64,000 nucleotides of DNA from Pelagilacustribacter sp045567335 (GCA_045567335.1 JBJLCZ010000002.1:12170-76169); one strand, 5' to 3'; positions 43,287-52,984 are shown, counted from the stretch's first letter. Notes: generated from the letters alone by a model not told the origin. Program-made: numbers and translations.

Positions 43287-45606
43287 TTTTAATTAAAATT
43301 TTTGAATATTTATCTACATCAGTTTTAGTATTATAGTTTTTACATTTAAAATTATTAATACTTAATAGACCTCCGTCAAACTCTTGTTTTTTTCTATAAG
43401 CAGAGGCGCAAGTTTTTAAATTAGTAAAAGAAGCATTAGATAAATTGCTTAAAGAACTATCTTTTGAAGCTATGCCAATATTTGAATCTTTAACTAAAAT
43501 TTTATCTACATAAAGCATAGATTTTTCTCCGACAGAAAGAGCTTTATCTCCACATTCAATCAATTTTGTATTTAAAACGTTGTATTTACCAAAAGATAAA
43601 TCTAAACAATCATTTTTAGAATTTTTTATATTTATATTTTTGATATTTAAATTTGAAAAATCTATATCTAAACCATCCATAAAAGAATCCGTTATTGTAA
43701 TATTGTTAAGATCTCCTTTCACATTGATTAAATTAACGGCATCTTCACAAGATGAGTTATTTGCGTTTATTGAAATATTTTTTAATTCTATATTTAAAAA
43801 CGACAAGCATCCAGTGAGGCCATTTAAATCAATCGGGAATTTGTTTAGAGAATTATTTTTATTTAAACCATTAAAATTAAAAGTATAATCTTTTATTGAA
43901 CCATTTATGATAAATATCCGTGCTTCTTCTTTTGTCTGCAATATTTCTATTATCTTAAGTTCATTATTAATATTTATTTTAATTCCATTTTCATAGAATA
44001 TTTCAGAATTATCAAGCTGAATTTTATTTACTGTGTTTTTTTTATTTAAACTTTGAAATTTTAAATCTTTTCCTAAATATTGATAAGTAGAATTGTTTAA
44101 AGATAATTCTCCTTCTAATAAATTAGCTAAATGTTCTTTTGAAAATTTAAGAGATTCACATTTTTCTAAAAAGATTTTGCAAACTTCAAAATTTTCTTTT
44201 TGATCTTGATTTTTTACTAAAATAACCGTCGGATCAATTTCAACTAAAGTTTGACTTAATTTATTTAAAATATTATCTACAGGTTTAAACTTATTATGAT
44301 TAACCATTTCTTGGTTTATTTGTGAATAGTTTCTTTTAATTAATTGGAGGTTTAATTGAATTTTTTTGACTTTATTATTTAAATAATTCTCACCAATATT
44401 CAATCCTGACAACTTAAGATTTTTATTGATTTTCTTTAAATTCAAATTTTCGAGTTTTGACTCTAACTTGTTTATAGCTTGTGTATAGTGATCTGAAACT
44501 GGAAATCTAAAGGTAGTAGTTGTAGTGGTTGGTAAATTATTGTCAATGTGAGGGTTGGAGTCATAATTAATTGGTTCAAAATAATTTTCTAAAGAATTCC
44601 AATAAAATTTTCTATTATTCGGTGTAAGTCCATGTTGACTATTTGTAGATTGCATTAATAAATTGTAAATTTCTAATTTTATAATTTTTTTAGTATCAAA
44701 CAAAGCTAGTAGAGAGTTGTCTAAATCATAGTTAAAAAAATTAAAATTATTTTTTTCATCTTGAAATCTATTGGCATAATAAAGATATATTAAGTTAAGA
44801 TTATTGAGAGCTTGATAGGAAATATTTTTATGATTATTGCTTTTATGAATTATGTTTGAATTTGATTGTTTTGACAACATAGCTTTAATACTTTTGCTTC
44901 TTAAAACTGGAGTTCCAACAGACCAATTACTTAATTGATTATCTGGAATATCCTCTACTAACTTAAAAAAAAATTTTTGATCTCCTTCAAGAATAGGTCC
45001 CTCTCTACGATGATTAAATTCTAAAAGTTCTTTGCTGGATTTTTCCTGAAAAAGCATTATTGATTCTGCTTGATTCAGTCTTGCAGTAACTTTGTAAGAT
45101 CTGGGTGCTAAGTAATTTAGCTCTCTAAGTATTTCGGTTTGAATAATTTCGTCTTCCATAACACCTCTTACTTCGGGAAGGTATAGTTTAAATTTTGTTA
45201 TTCCTTTTATATTTCCTGTTTTTAAATGTACATCCAAACTTTGCAGAATATTATTTCCGTGTAATTTAATATGATCTTTTGCATCTCCACTATGCCTAAC
45301 TCCTGCAGTTAAAAAACATTTAACATTTCCTTCGTATGTCACTGTTACTTTAGATTTGAATCTTTTTTTATATTTTTCAGGAATAAATCGGGTTCCAGAG
45401 GTAATTATACGTACACTATTTACAGTCCATTTTTTATAATTATTTACATCTATTTCAACTTTTTTAATTTTTTGAGTTTCAAATGCTTTTGGATTTACTT
45501 TTTTATTACAATATGGTTTGGAGATATTTTCTGATAAAGTATAGTTAGAATGAGAAGAAGAATTAATGTGAGCAAAAATTAAAAGAAAAAATAAAATTCT
45601 TTTCAT
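43276..45606 (-). CDS. Secreted CotH-like protein with C-terminal beta-helix
   Basis: A 776-residue protein with a signal peptide (MKRILFFLLIFAHINSSSHS). About residues 80-350 resemble the CotH kinase-like family: GVRHSGDAKDHIKLHG, EIIQTEILRELNYLAPRSYK, ARLNQAESIMLFQEKSSKEL, and near 322-345 LTPNNRKFYW followed by FEPINYD, where CotH has its Asn/Asp catalytic sites. The helical middle (about 365-480) is unassigned. About residues 560-740 form short repeating Ile/Asn/Asp strands (NITITDSFMDGLDIDFSN, LNIKNINIKNSKNDCLDLS), as in parallel beta-helices. CotH proteins phosphorylate other proteins. A poly-Thr run (six) lies near 360. Confidence 0.7.
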   Translation of the reverse strand: MKRILFFLLIFAHINSSSHSNYTLSENISKPYCNKKVNPKAFETQKIKKVEIDVNNYKKWTVNSVRIITSGTRFIPEKYKKRFKSKVTVTYEGNVKCFLTAGVRHSGDAKDHIKLHGNNILQSLDVHLKTGNIKGITKFKLYLPEVRGVMEDEIIQTEILRELNYLAPRSYKVTARLNQAESIMLFQEKSSKELLEFNHRREGPILEGDQKFFFKLVEDIPDNQLSNWSVGTPVLRSKSIKAMLSKQSNSNIIHKSNNHKNISYQALNNLNLIYLYYANRFQDEKNNFNFFNYDLDNSLLALFDTKKIIKLEIYNLLMQSTNSQHGLTPNNRKFYWNSLENYFEPINYDSNPHIDNNLPTTTTTTFRFPVSDHYTQAINKLESKLENLNLKKINKNLKLSGLNIGENYLNNKVKKIQLNLQLIKRNYSQINQEMVNHNKFKPVDNILNKLSQTLVEIDPTVILVKNQDQKENFEVCKIFLEKCESLKFSKEHLANLLEGELSLNNSTYQYLGKDLKFQSLNKKNTVNKIQLDNSEIFYENGIKININNELKIIEILQTKEEARIFIINGSIKDYTFNFNGLNKNNSLNKFPIDLNGLTGCLSFLNIELKNISINANNSSCEDAVNLINVKGDLNNITITDSFMDGLDIDFSNLNIKNINIKNSKNDCLDLSFGKYNVLNTKLIECGDKALSVGEKSMLYVDKILVKDSNIGIASKDSSLSNLSNASFTNLKTCASAYRKKQEFDGGLLSINNFKCKNYNTKTDVDKYSKILIKNEF

Positions 45607-45610
45607 AATT

Positions 45611-46228
45611 TTAATTTAATATTACATTAATTTTTTTGATACTATTTTGATTTTCTATTTTATTTTTAAATTCTTGAAGTGATTCTTTATTATTAAAGTT
45701 TAACCTATAAACAACTTCATCTAAACTTTTATCTATTATAGAATTTACTAAATATTCACTTTTTTCCACATCATCTATTTTTTTTTTTGAATACACTTCA
45801 AGTGTATTAGAAATATGTCCTTCATTAAAAGATATACTATAAAACGATTTGCCCATTTTTTTTGCAAAAAATTGAAATAACTTAACTAAAAATATTATTA
45901 AAACTGTGCATAGTACTAACTGTATGGCCCATTTAGTTCTAACACTTGTTGCTATTCCTATAGTAATTAAATCAAAATACATTATTAATTCGAGAGCACT
46001 TTTTACCGGGTGTCTAAATCTAACAATTGATAGTGCTCCAATCATTCCTAATGAAAGAGCTATATTGCCTGAAATAGTTTTTGTAATAACGTAAGTGATA
46101 ACAGGTAAGATCATGAATGCTACTGTTTGAGAGTGTGATTTAGCCCATGACTGTCCTGTTAAACTTAAAGAAAATCTTAACAGTAAACCGCTTGATATTA
46201 ATAATAGTAATGGTTTTAATTCATCCAC
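45611..46228 (-). CDS. DUF4956 membrane protein
   Basis: A 205-residue protein with about four hydrophobic segments in its first half. The hallmark SLGMIGALSIVRFRHPVKSALELI lies near residues 59-82. The C-terminal 75 residues are a soluble alpha/beta domain. The family has no known function, but genes of this type are found beside VTC-domain and CotH genes in other bacteria. Here it is first in the triad, with four bases between it and the CotH-like gene. It probably anchors the system in the inner membrane. Confidence 0.8.
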   Translation of the reverse strand: MDELKPLLLLISSGLLLRFSLSLTGQSWAKSHSQTVAFMILPVITYVITKTISGNIALSLGMIGALSIVRFRHPVKSALELIMYFDLITIGIATSVRTKWAIQLVLCTVLIIFLVKLFQFFAKKMGKSFYSISFNEGHISNTLEVYSKKKIDDVEKSEYLVNSIIDKSLDEVVYRLNFNNKESLQEFKNKIENQNSIKKINVILN

Positions 46229-46301
46229 AATCTTATTTTATATATTTATTTTATATTAGTTCAACCAAGAAATAGCATTTGTTGAATAAAAGTATATATT
46301 A

Positions 46302-47492
46302 TCATAAATTAAATTGTTTTAACTTATCTTTTAAAATATTAATTGGTATTTCAATATCTCCTAATTGAAGATGAACGATTGTTTTGGGTTTTTGATGAAT
46401 GCATTCATAAGTTAATTTATTTTTTTTAGATAAATTTTTAATTATAATTCCAGCATCTTCAGACCTTAATTCTAAAATTCTAGTCCCTGGCCTGCAAAAT
46501 ATAGTATTAGCGAAACCCGCTCCATGCAAGCCTATTACACATTCAGCATTATTAAATAATCTCACTTGATCAATAAAGTCGTATTTACTTAAAGTTAAAA
46601 ACTCAAAATTTTTTTTTTTTAAAAAATCTCTAACCTCTTCTTCGTTTATAATAGATCTCATGCCTCCGTGTGAAGAAAAAGAGTCAGATCTATCAATATA
46701 AATTCTTTTAGGTAAATTAATATGACGGGAAGATTGATTTACTTTAAAATTATTTTTTAAAGATTCAATCAGCCAAATAGGGATATTTAATGAGTCTTTT
46801 TTTGGATCATTTAATAAATTGTAAGGATGGTCTGTTGCTATAATTTGGTCTGCAGAAAAGTGCTTATAACTTTTACTAGATAATCTCTTATGTTTAGGTA
46901 TGTTAAGCAAATCCAATGTTTGATTTTGAAATTTTTCTTTTAAATCTGGAAATAAAAAAAAATCTATTTCATCAAGTTCTATAAGTTTTTGAATTATAAA
47001 AAGTCTTGGCAATACATCAAACATCCAGTGCCAATAATTTGAATTACCACCTCCTCCTGTCAAAGTAGACATTACTACTCCTTTAATATTTTTTTTTATA
47101 TTTGGTGTGCCTTTAGAGAAAACCACATTTTCTTCAACATTTTTATTTTTATTATTTTTTAATTGAAAGGAGGCTCCTTCGACTATTTTGTTATTAATTA
47201 TAATTGCTGTATTATGAATTCTGTCTGTGTATAATCTGCTTTTAGAAGAAAAATAAACCGAATATTTTAGATTATCTTCAATTTTTATTTCTTGGATTTT
47301 TAAATTAAAATCACTTTTATCTACTTTTTTACTAATTGAGCCGTAAAATAAAATAAATAACTTACTTACTAAAAATTTATAATTTTTTTTTAATATTGTT
47401 TTAAAGTTTTTAATCAATTTATTTATTGTATAAAGTTTTAAAAAAATTCTCAAAATGTTTTTGATAAAAAAAATCAAAAGCATTTTTTCCAT
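46302..47492 (-). CDS. Glycosyltransferase family 61 (DUF563)
   Basis: A protein of up to 396 residues. The GT61 core includes LTGGGGNSNYWHWMFDVLPRL near residue 140, RIYIDRSDSFSSHGG near 262 and the signature CVIGLHGAGFANTIFCRPGT near 316. GT61 enzymes build capsule or glycan chains. The ATG at 47492 would overlap the upstream gene by 74 bases and add a hydrophobic leader. A TTG at 47417, just after the upstream stop, is an in-frame alternative that avoids the overlap. The core assignment does not depend on this. Confidence 0.85.
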   Translation of the reverse strand: MEKMLLIFFIKNILRIFLKLYTINKLIKNFKTILKKNYKFLVSKLFILFYGSISKKVDKSDFNLKIQEIKIEDNLKYSVYFSSKSRLYTDRIHNTAIIINNKIVEGASFQLKNNKNKNVEENVVFSKGTPNIKKNIKGVVMSTLTGGGGNSNYWHWMFDVLPRLFIIQKLIELDEIDFFLFPDLKEKFQNQTLDLLNIPKHKRLSSKSYKHFSADQIIATDHPYNLLNDPKKDSLNIPIWLIESLKNNFKVNQSSRHINLPKRIYIDRSDSFSSHGGMRSIINEEEVRDFLKKKNFEFLTLSKYDFIDQVRLFNNAECVIGLHGAGFANTIFCRPGTRILELRSEDAGIIIKNLSKKNKLTYECIHQKPKTIVHLQLGDIEIPINILKDKLKQFNL

Positions 47493-48321
47493 GTGGTAAA
47501 GCAGCTGGAAAGTGCGGGCAAGCTTCTAAAAGCCTTGGCACTTTTAAAGCTTCTGCGATCGGAAATCCTACAGATGAATTTCCAATAAAAATCTTACAGC
47601 TTTTAATTATCATAGCCATTTCTAAAAAATCCTTGCAATCGTAATGTATTAATTTTGGAAGATCATTTTTTAAATCATTATATTCCTTTAATGTTCCTAT
47701 AAAATAAACTTCTTCATAATCATTAAGAAATTGATAATTAATATGTTTATTTCTATACCTAAAAGTTCTTTGTATTATAATTTTATCAATAACATTCTTG
47801 TGTTTTTCTACATTTAAATAGGGTTCGTCAGACTTGGGCTGAACACCAGTAACGTGATATGAATATCTAAGATTATCAAAGCAAATATTTATTGGAAATT
47901 TTCTAAATATATCAAAATTAACATCTATTTTTTGAGAGGAGTATTTTTCTATATTTGTTATATAACTTTGGGCTTCTAATAAAGGTTTTAACTTTAAAAA
48001 TATTTTATTATTAATAAAAACATCGGAAGCTGGATGATTGGCATAAGGTGTGCTTAAAGGCTCGTCGGTGTTTATATACAGGAAACACTTATGAGTTTTG
48101 GATAGCTCTTTTATAACTGGGAGACAATTAATTATATCTCCCAAATGTCCAGAGTGTAGAAATGATAACTCTTTTTGTGATGATATTTTGCCCATAACTT
48201 CATTAATATATGGCTCATATATAAGCTTAAAGTTATGAGAATTTTTTAAGCTTCTCATACTTTTGTATTCTTGATACTTTTGTTGATTTGTTAACTTGTA
48301 CCAAATTTTTTTAATTAGCAT
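47419..48321 (-). CDS. Glycosyltransferase-like protein (GT9-type fold)
   Basis: A 300-residue protein. ELSFLHSGHLGDIINCLPVIKEL near residue 52 is like the GT9/heptosyltransferase opening. CKIFIGNSSVGFPIAEALKVPRLLE near 245 resembles the donor-binding loop. The match is looser than for the gene at 31353, so family GT9 is probable rather than certain. It sits between the GT61 gene and a sugar C-methyltransferase gene in a minus-strand glycan run. Confidence 0.6.
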   Translation of the reverse strand: MLIKKIWYKLTNQQKYQEYKSMRSLKNSHNFKLIYEPYINEVMGKISSQKELSFLHSGHLGDIINCLPVIKELSKTHKCFLYINTDEPLSTPYANHPASDVFINNKIFLKLKPLLEAQSYITNIEKYSSQKIDVNFDIFRKFPINICFDNLRYSYHVTGVQPKSDEPYLNVEKHKNVIDKIIIQRTFRYRNKHINYQFLNDYEEVYFIGTLKEYNDLKNDLPKLIHYDCKDFLEMAMIIKSCKIFIGNSSVGFPIAEALKVPRLLEACPHFPAALPHGKNAFDFFYQKHFENFFKTLYNK

Positions 48322-48332
48322 TTATCTATTTT

Positions 48333-49634
48333 TTATAATTTTGTTTCGCCTTTTTTACTTACAACATGGGGGTATGGCATTGGAAACATTAATTCCCCTC
48401 CTGAGTTAATAAAATTCTGTTCTCTTTTTACTATTTCCGTTTTAAAATTCCAAGGTAATACTAGAAATGCTTTTGGGTTTTTTAATCGAGCCTCATCTTC
48501 AGATATCAATTCAATATCAGAGCCTAAACATCTAAGTCCAACTTTTTCCTGATTTCTTTCACTAATATAAGGAATTTTATTTTTATCTAATCCAAAATGT
48601 TGAAGTAAAATATTGCCTTTTGTGCTTGCTCCAAGTCCAAAAACTTGTTTTTTAGAATTAATTATTTCATTTACAAAAAAATTAGTTTTATTTTTTATTT
48701 CATCAATTTTTTTTTGATAATTTAAGAAAGTTTGCTCATCTTTTAAATTATACTTTTTTTCTTCTTCTATAAGTTCTTTAAGAATTTGTGTATATTTTGA
48801 ATTTATATATTTATTACAATTTTTTTTACAAACAAATAATCTTATACTCCCTCCATTAACAGCGTTAGTTTGAGCGTAAAAACATTTTAAATTAAAATTA
48901 TTTAATAAATGATTAAATGAATCGATTGAATAATATGAAAGATGTTCATGGCAAATGTCATAAAAATTATTATACTTAATCATCGAAGCAAGATAGCTTA
49001 TTTGGACACACCAAACACCTTCGTCTTCAAGTATACTTTCTATATCCCCTACAAATTTCTTAGGGTCTGCTAAATCATAAAACATTGCGCAGGAAGTAAT
49101 AATTTTTGCTTTTTCTTTAAAATTTTCATGATAATCATTAGCATTAAAATAATTTGAAAAAATTTTAATATTTTTTCCTTTGTCTATATATTTAATATTT
49201 TTTGCAGGCTCGTATCCAACTAAACGTAAATTATTTTCATAAAAGTTTAAAAGGGTACAATCATTAGATCCAATATCTACAACAATATCTTTTGGATTAG
49301 GTTTAACTATATTCGTAACTTCATTTACTACATCGTTCAAATCTACACGCATTGTATCGCTAGTAGCTGAACGATAAAAATATTCTCTATAAAGAAGATC
49401 AGGCTCAGTAATTTCTGATAATTGCAATAAACCACAATTATTTTTATTTTTCTCTTTTTGACAAAGCACAAGAGTTAGTGGCGTTTTAATTTCTGTTAAT
49501 TTATTATTAATATTTGATTTAACAAAAGTTGCTGAAATATATTGCTCATTAAGCTGTAGAACTTCTTTTAATTTAGTGTTACCACAGATTTTACACTCTT
49601 TAAGATAACTAATGTTTTTATTTTTTGATTGCAT
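48333..49634 (-). CDS. Sugar C-methyltransferase (NovU/TylC3-type)
   Basis: A 433-residue protein in three parts. The N-terminal zinc region has Cys14 and Cys17 (CKICG) with Cys58 and Cys67 further on. A SAM-binding core has VVDIGSNDCTLLNFY at 118-132 and VGYEPA. The C-terminal C-methyltransferase domain has FGLGASTKGNILLQ near 335 and LPWNFKTEIVKRE. Homologues methylate a ring carbon of dTDP-linked 4-keto-6-deoxysugars. It is divergent from the gmd-type gene at 49684, next to a ColD-like gene, so a branched or methylated deoxysugar is plausible. Confidence 0.85.
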   Translation of the reverse strand: MQSKNKNISYLKECKICGNTKLKEVLQLNEQYISATFVKSNINNKLTEIKTPLTLVLCQKEKNKNNCGLLQLSEITEPDLLYREYFYRSATSDTMRVDLNDVVNEVTNIVKPNPKDIVVDIGSNDCTLLNFYENNLRLVGYEPAKNIKYIDKGKNIKIFSNYFNANDYHENFKEKAKIITSCAMFYDLADPKKFVGDIESILEDEGVWCVQISYLASMIKYNNFYDICHEHLSYYSIDSFNHLLNNFNLKCFYAQTNAVNGGSIRLFVCKKNCNKYINSKYTQILKELIEEEKKYNLKDEQTFLNYQKKIDEIKNKTNFFVNEIINSKKQVFGLGASTKGNILLQHFGLDKNKIPYISERNQEKVGLRCLGSDIELISEDEARLKNPKAFLVLPWNFKTEIVKREQNFINSGGELMFPMPYPHVVSKKGETKL

Positions 49635-49683
49635 ATAGTTTTTTTTGTATTATGAAATTGATTTTTATACACAATACTAATAT

Positions 49684-50664
49684 ATGTCAAAAATTGCTCT
49701 AATAACTGGAATTACTGGCCAAGATGGTTCTTATCTAGCAGAGCTATTACTTGAGAAAAAATACCAAGTCCATGGAATAGTAAGGGAAGAGTTTAATAAA
49801 GATGACAAAAAAAATTGGAGGATAAAGCATTTAATAAAAGATTTAAAATTACATTTAGTTTCATTAGAAAATCACGAAAAAATAAAAAAAACTATTAAAG
49901 ATATTTTGCCAGATGAAGTATATCACTTAGCTGCTCAGGCATATGATGGACACTCATTCGATAATGAAATTTATACTTTTAAAATTAATTTAAATGCAAC
50001 TCATTATATTATTTCTTCTGTAAGGGAAATTAATGAAAACGCAAAATTTTTTTTTGCTGGGTCTTCTGAAATGTATGGTAGTAAAAATAATGCCCCTATA
50101 GATGAATTTACTATTTTTGAACCTAAATCTGCATATGGTGTTGCTAAAGTTGCTGCTCATAACCTAATTCAAAATTATAGAAATTCTTTCAAAATGTACG
50201 CAAATACAGGAATTCTTTTTAATCATGAATCGCCAAGAAGAGACATTCGATTTGTAACAAGAAAAATTTCAAATGCAGTAGCTAAAATAAAAAAAGGTTT
50301 ACAAAAAAATCTTCAACTAGGAAATATTGAAGCAAAACGTGATTGGGGACATGCTAAAGATTATGTTGAAGCCATGTGGCTCATGAACCAACAAAAAAAA
50401 CCAAATGACTTTATTATAGGCACTGGTGTTTTAAATAGTGTTAAAGATTTTGCTGAAAAAGCTTTTAAATATGTTGGTCTAAATTATAATGACTATATTA
50501 TAATAGACGCAAGTTTAAAAAGGAAGCAGGACATAGGTGGTAGAATAGCAAATAGTTCTAAAATAATTAATACACTAAATTGGAAACCAAAAATAGATTT
50601 TGAAACTTTAGTTGCAGATATGGTTGAATATGATCTAAAGTTAATTGAGGATAATAATTCATGA
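49684..50664 (+). CDS. GDP-mannose 4,6-dehydratase family protein (copy 1)
   Basis: A 326-residue SDR. ALITGITGQDGSYLAELLLEK starts at residue 4, and YHLAAQAYDGHSFDN follows. FAGSSEMYGS has Ser-Ser-Glu where Gmd has Thr-Ser-Glu. YGVAKVAAHNLIQNYR is the YxxxK region. NHESPRRDIRFVTRKI and KRDWGHAKDYVEAMWLM are strong Gmd signatures. It differs clearly from the second copy at 51950, lacking the RRSSSFNT nucleotide loop, so it may use a different substrate. It overlaps the ColD-like gene by four bases. Confidence 0.85.
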   Translation: MSKIALITGITGQDGSYLAELLLEKKYQVHGIVREEFNKDDKKNWRIKHLIKDLKLHLVSLENHEKIKKTIKDILPDEVYHLAAQAYDGHSFDNEIYTFKINLNATHYIISSVREINENAKFFFAGSSEMYGSKNNAPIDEFTIFEPKSAYGVAKVAAHNLIQNYRNSFKMYANTGILFNHESPRRDIRFVTRKISNAVAKIKKGLQKNLQLGNIEAKRDWGHAKDYVEAMWLMNQQKKPNDFIIGTGVLNSVKDFAEKAFKYVGLNYNDYIIIDASLKRKQDIGGRIANSSKIINTLNWKPKIDFETLVADMVEYDLKLIEDNNS

Positions 50665-51905
50665 ATAAACTAGAAGTTAGTATTGTTAAAAAATTAATTA
50701 AAAAAAATACTAAAAAAAATAAATTTAAAAAAAATTATTACCCTTTAGTAAATGAAGCATTTACTACCAAAGATATTGTTTCAGGTATTAAAGTTTTGCT
50801 TAAAGGTAAAATCACGATGTCCAAAGTAACAAAAAAATTTGAAAATGAATTTGCTAAATACTTAGGAGTAAAGTATGCATTAATGGTAAATTCAGGATCT
50901 TCAGCAAATCTTTTAGCTCTTTTCGCATTAATAAATCCAAAAAATAAAAATAAATTAGTAAAAGGGGATGAGTGTCTTGTGCCCGCGCTATGTTGGTCAA
51001 CATCTTTGTGGCCAATTGTTCAAGCAGGTCTTAAACCTAAATTTGTTGATGTAGATACAAAAACATTTAATTTTAATATTAAAGATTTAGAAAAAAAATT
51101 AACAAAAAAAACAAAAGCTATTCTAGCAGTTCATGTTTTAGGTAATTCGACAAATATGGATAAATTAAATAAAATAATAAAAAAAAATAAATTACATTTG
51201 ATAGAAGACACCTGTGAATCATTAGGTTCAAAATATAATGGTAAATACTTAGGAACTTTTGGGAAGTATGGCACCTATTCTTTTTATGTTTCACATCAAA
51301 TAAGTGCTGGAGAAGGCGGAATGATTGTTTGTAATGACTATAAAGATTTCGAAATAATCCATTCATTAAGAGCGCATGGTTGGGATAGAGGTTTAAAAAA
51401 TAAATCAAATAATGATTTTAATTTTATAAACTCTGGATTTAATGTAAGGCCAATGGATATAACAGCTGCTATTGGTTTAAATCAATTTAAAAGACTGAAT
51501 GCAATGAAATCAATGCGGGAAAAAAATAGAAATAAAATAATTTATTCCATAAAAAAATCAAACTATTGGAAAAATCAATTAACATTTTTAAATCCTGTAA
51601 ATAAATTAAAGCCAAGTTGGTTTGGTTTACCAATATTAATTGACAAAAAATTTGTTAAAATTAAAAAGAAATATTTAAATTATTTAAATAAGAATGGTAT
51701 AGAAACACGTCCAATTATTAGTGGTAATTTTTTAAATCAACCAAGTATTAAGCTATATAAACTTAACAGTAAAAAAGAAGTGTTTAAAAATGCTCAAGAA
51801 ATTGAAGACAGAGGTTTTTTCATTGGTTTACATACAGAAAATATAAATTCACAACAGTTGAGTCATTTAACGAATAAATTGTTAAAAATTAATCAGCTAT
51901 TTTAA
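50661..51905 (+). CDS. ColD-like nucleotide-sugar 3-dehydratase (DegT/DnrJ/EryC1 fold)
   Basis: A 414-residue PLP-fold protein. MVNSGSSANLLALFAL near residue 76 and HVLGNSTNMDKL near 158 bind cofactor phosphate, and IEDTCESLG has the Asp (183). The position of the PLP Lys holds His212 (YVSHQISAGEGG). Lys-to-His is the hallmark of 3-dehydratases such as ColD and CDP-sugar E1. The Cys cluster that binds 2Fe-2S in E1 is missing, so ColD (GDP-4-keto-6-deoxymannose 3-dehydratase) is the better match. Gmd genes lie on both sides. Expected product: a GDP-4-keto-3,6-dideoxy sugar. Confidence 0.82.
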   Translation: MNKLEVSIVKKLIKKNTKKNKFKKNYYPLVNEAFTTKDIVSGIKVLLKGKITMSKVTKKFENEFAKYLGVKYALMVNSGSSANLLALFALINPKNKNKLVKGDECLVPALCWSTSLWPIVQAGLKPKFVDVDTKTFNFNIKDLEKKLTKKTKAILAVHVLGNSTNMDKLNKIIKKNKLHLIEDTCESLGSKYNGKYLGTFGKYGTYSFYVSHQISAGEGGMIVCNDYKDFEIIHSLRAHGWDRGLKNKSNNDFNFINSGFNVRPMDITAAIGLNQFKRLNAMKSMREKNRNKIIYSIKKSNYWKNQLTFLNPVNKLKPSWFGLPILIDKKFVKIKKKYLNYLNKNGIETRPIISGNFLNQPSIKLYKLNSKKEVFKNAQEIEDRGFFIGLHTENINSQQLSHLTNKLLKINQLF

Positions 51906-51949
51906 TGACTAAACTAAAATTAAAATATATATCTATTTAAATTATTTAT

Positions 51950-52984
51950 ATGAAACAAAAAACTGCATTAATTACCGGAGTAACTGGTCAAGATGGATCT
52001 TATTTAACTGATTTTCTCTTAAAAAAAAATTATAAAGTTGTTGGAGTAAAAAGAAGATCTTCAAGTTTTAACACTAAGAGAATTGATCATATTATAAACG
52101 CTAAAAAAAGAGTAAAAAATTTTCAATATGTTTACGGAGATTTAACAGATAGTAGCAATATTTTGAGATTGATTCAGTCATTTCAGCCAGATGAAATTTA
52201 TAATTTAGCAGCTCAATCACACGTTAGAACAAGTTTTGAAATACCGGAATTTACAGCTAATTCAGATGGAATCGGCACTCTAAGAATTTTAGAGGCTATA
52301 AGAATTTTAAAACTTCATAAAAAAACTAAATTTTATCAAGCTTCCACATCTGAAATTTTTGGTAATACTGGAATACCTCAAAGTGAAAAGACACCTTTTA
52401 GGCCAAGAAGTCCTTACGCTATAGCGAAACTTTATGCTTTTTGGACAACAGTTAATTTTCGAGAGGCGTATAATATTTTTGCTGTAAATGGAATACTTTT
52501 TAACCACGAAGGTCCTCGTAGGGGTGAAACTTTTGTTTCAAGAAAAATAACTAGAGCAGTTTCTGAAATATATAGAAATAAAAGAAGTTTTTTTACCTTA
52601 GGAAATTTAAATGCAAAAAGAGACTGGGGTTCAGCTAAGGACTACGTTGAAAGTATGTGGCTTATGTTAAAGAATAAAAAACCTTCAGATTATGTAATTG
52701 CAACTGGAAAAAGTCATACAGTCAAACAATTTGTTGAAGAAGCTTTTAAATTTATAAATGTTAAAATATCATGGCGTGGTAAGGGCCTTAAAGAAACAGG
52801 ATTTAACATTAAAAATGGAAAAACTCTTGTCAAAGTTGATCCCATCTATTTTCGTCCAACTGATGTTGATGAACTAAGAGGTGATTTTTCTAAAGCGAAA
52901 AAAGAATTGAAATGGAAACCAAAAACTAGCTTTAAAGAATTAGTAAAAGAAATGATGATTTCTGATTTAAATGAGATCAAATAA
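51950..52984 (+). CDS. gmd: GDP-mannose 4,6-dehydratase
   Basis: A 344-residue classic Gmd. ALITGVTGQDGSYLTDFLLKK at residue 5 and VKRRSSSFNTKRIDHI bind NADP and GDP. NLAAQSHVRTSFEIPEFTA, QASTSEIFG, YAIAKLYAFW (YxxxK), NHEGPRRGETFVSRKI and KRDWGSAKDYVESMWLML follow. It makes GDP-4-keto-6-deoxy-D-mannose, the usual substrate of ColD, GDP-fucose synthase or perosamine synthase. It follows the ColD-like gene after 44 bases on the same strand. Confidence 0.95.
   Translation: MKQKTALITGVTGQDGSYLTDFLLKKNYKVVGVKRRSSSFNTKRIDHIINAKKRVKNFQYVYGDLTDSSNILRLIQSFQPDEIYNLAAQSHVRTSFEIPEFTANSDGIGTLRILEAIRILKLHKKTKFYQASTSEIFGNTGIPQSEKTPFRPRSPYAIAKLYAFWTTVNFREAYNIFAVNGILFNHEGPRRGETFVSRKITRAVSEIYRNKRSFFTLGNLNAKRDWGSAKDYVESMWLMLKNKKPSDYVIATGKSHTVKQFVEEAFKFINVKISWRGKGLKETGFNIKNGKTLVKVDPIYFRPTDVDELRGDFSKAKKELKWKPKTSFKELVKEMMISDLNEIK

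Noticed and set aside
43580..43888. Plus-strand open frame opposite the CotH-like gene
   Set aside because: Its low-complexity Phe/Ile/Leu composition mirrors Lys/Asn/Glu codons of the real gene.
44500..44530. Poly-Thr codon run in the CotH-like gene as a phase-variable repeat
   Set aside because: The codons are mixed ACN rather than a pure repeat, and only six long; slippage would be in steps of three and not break the frame.
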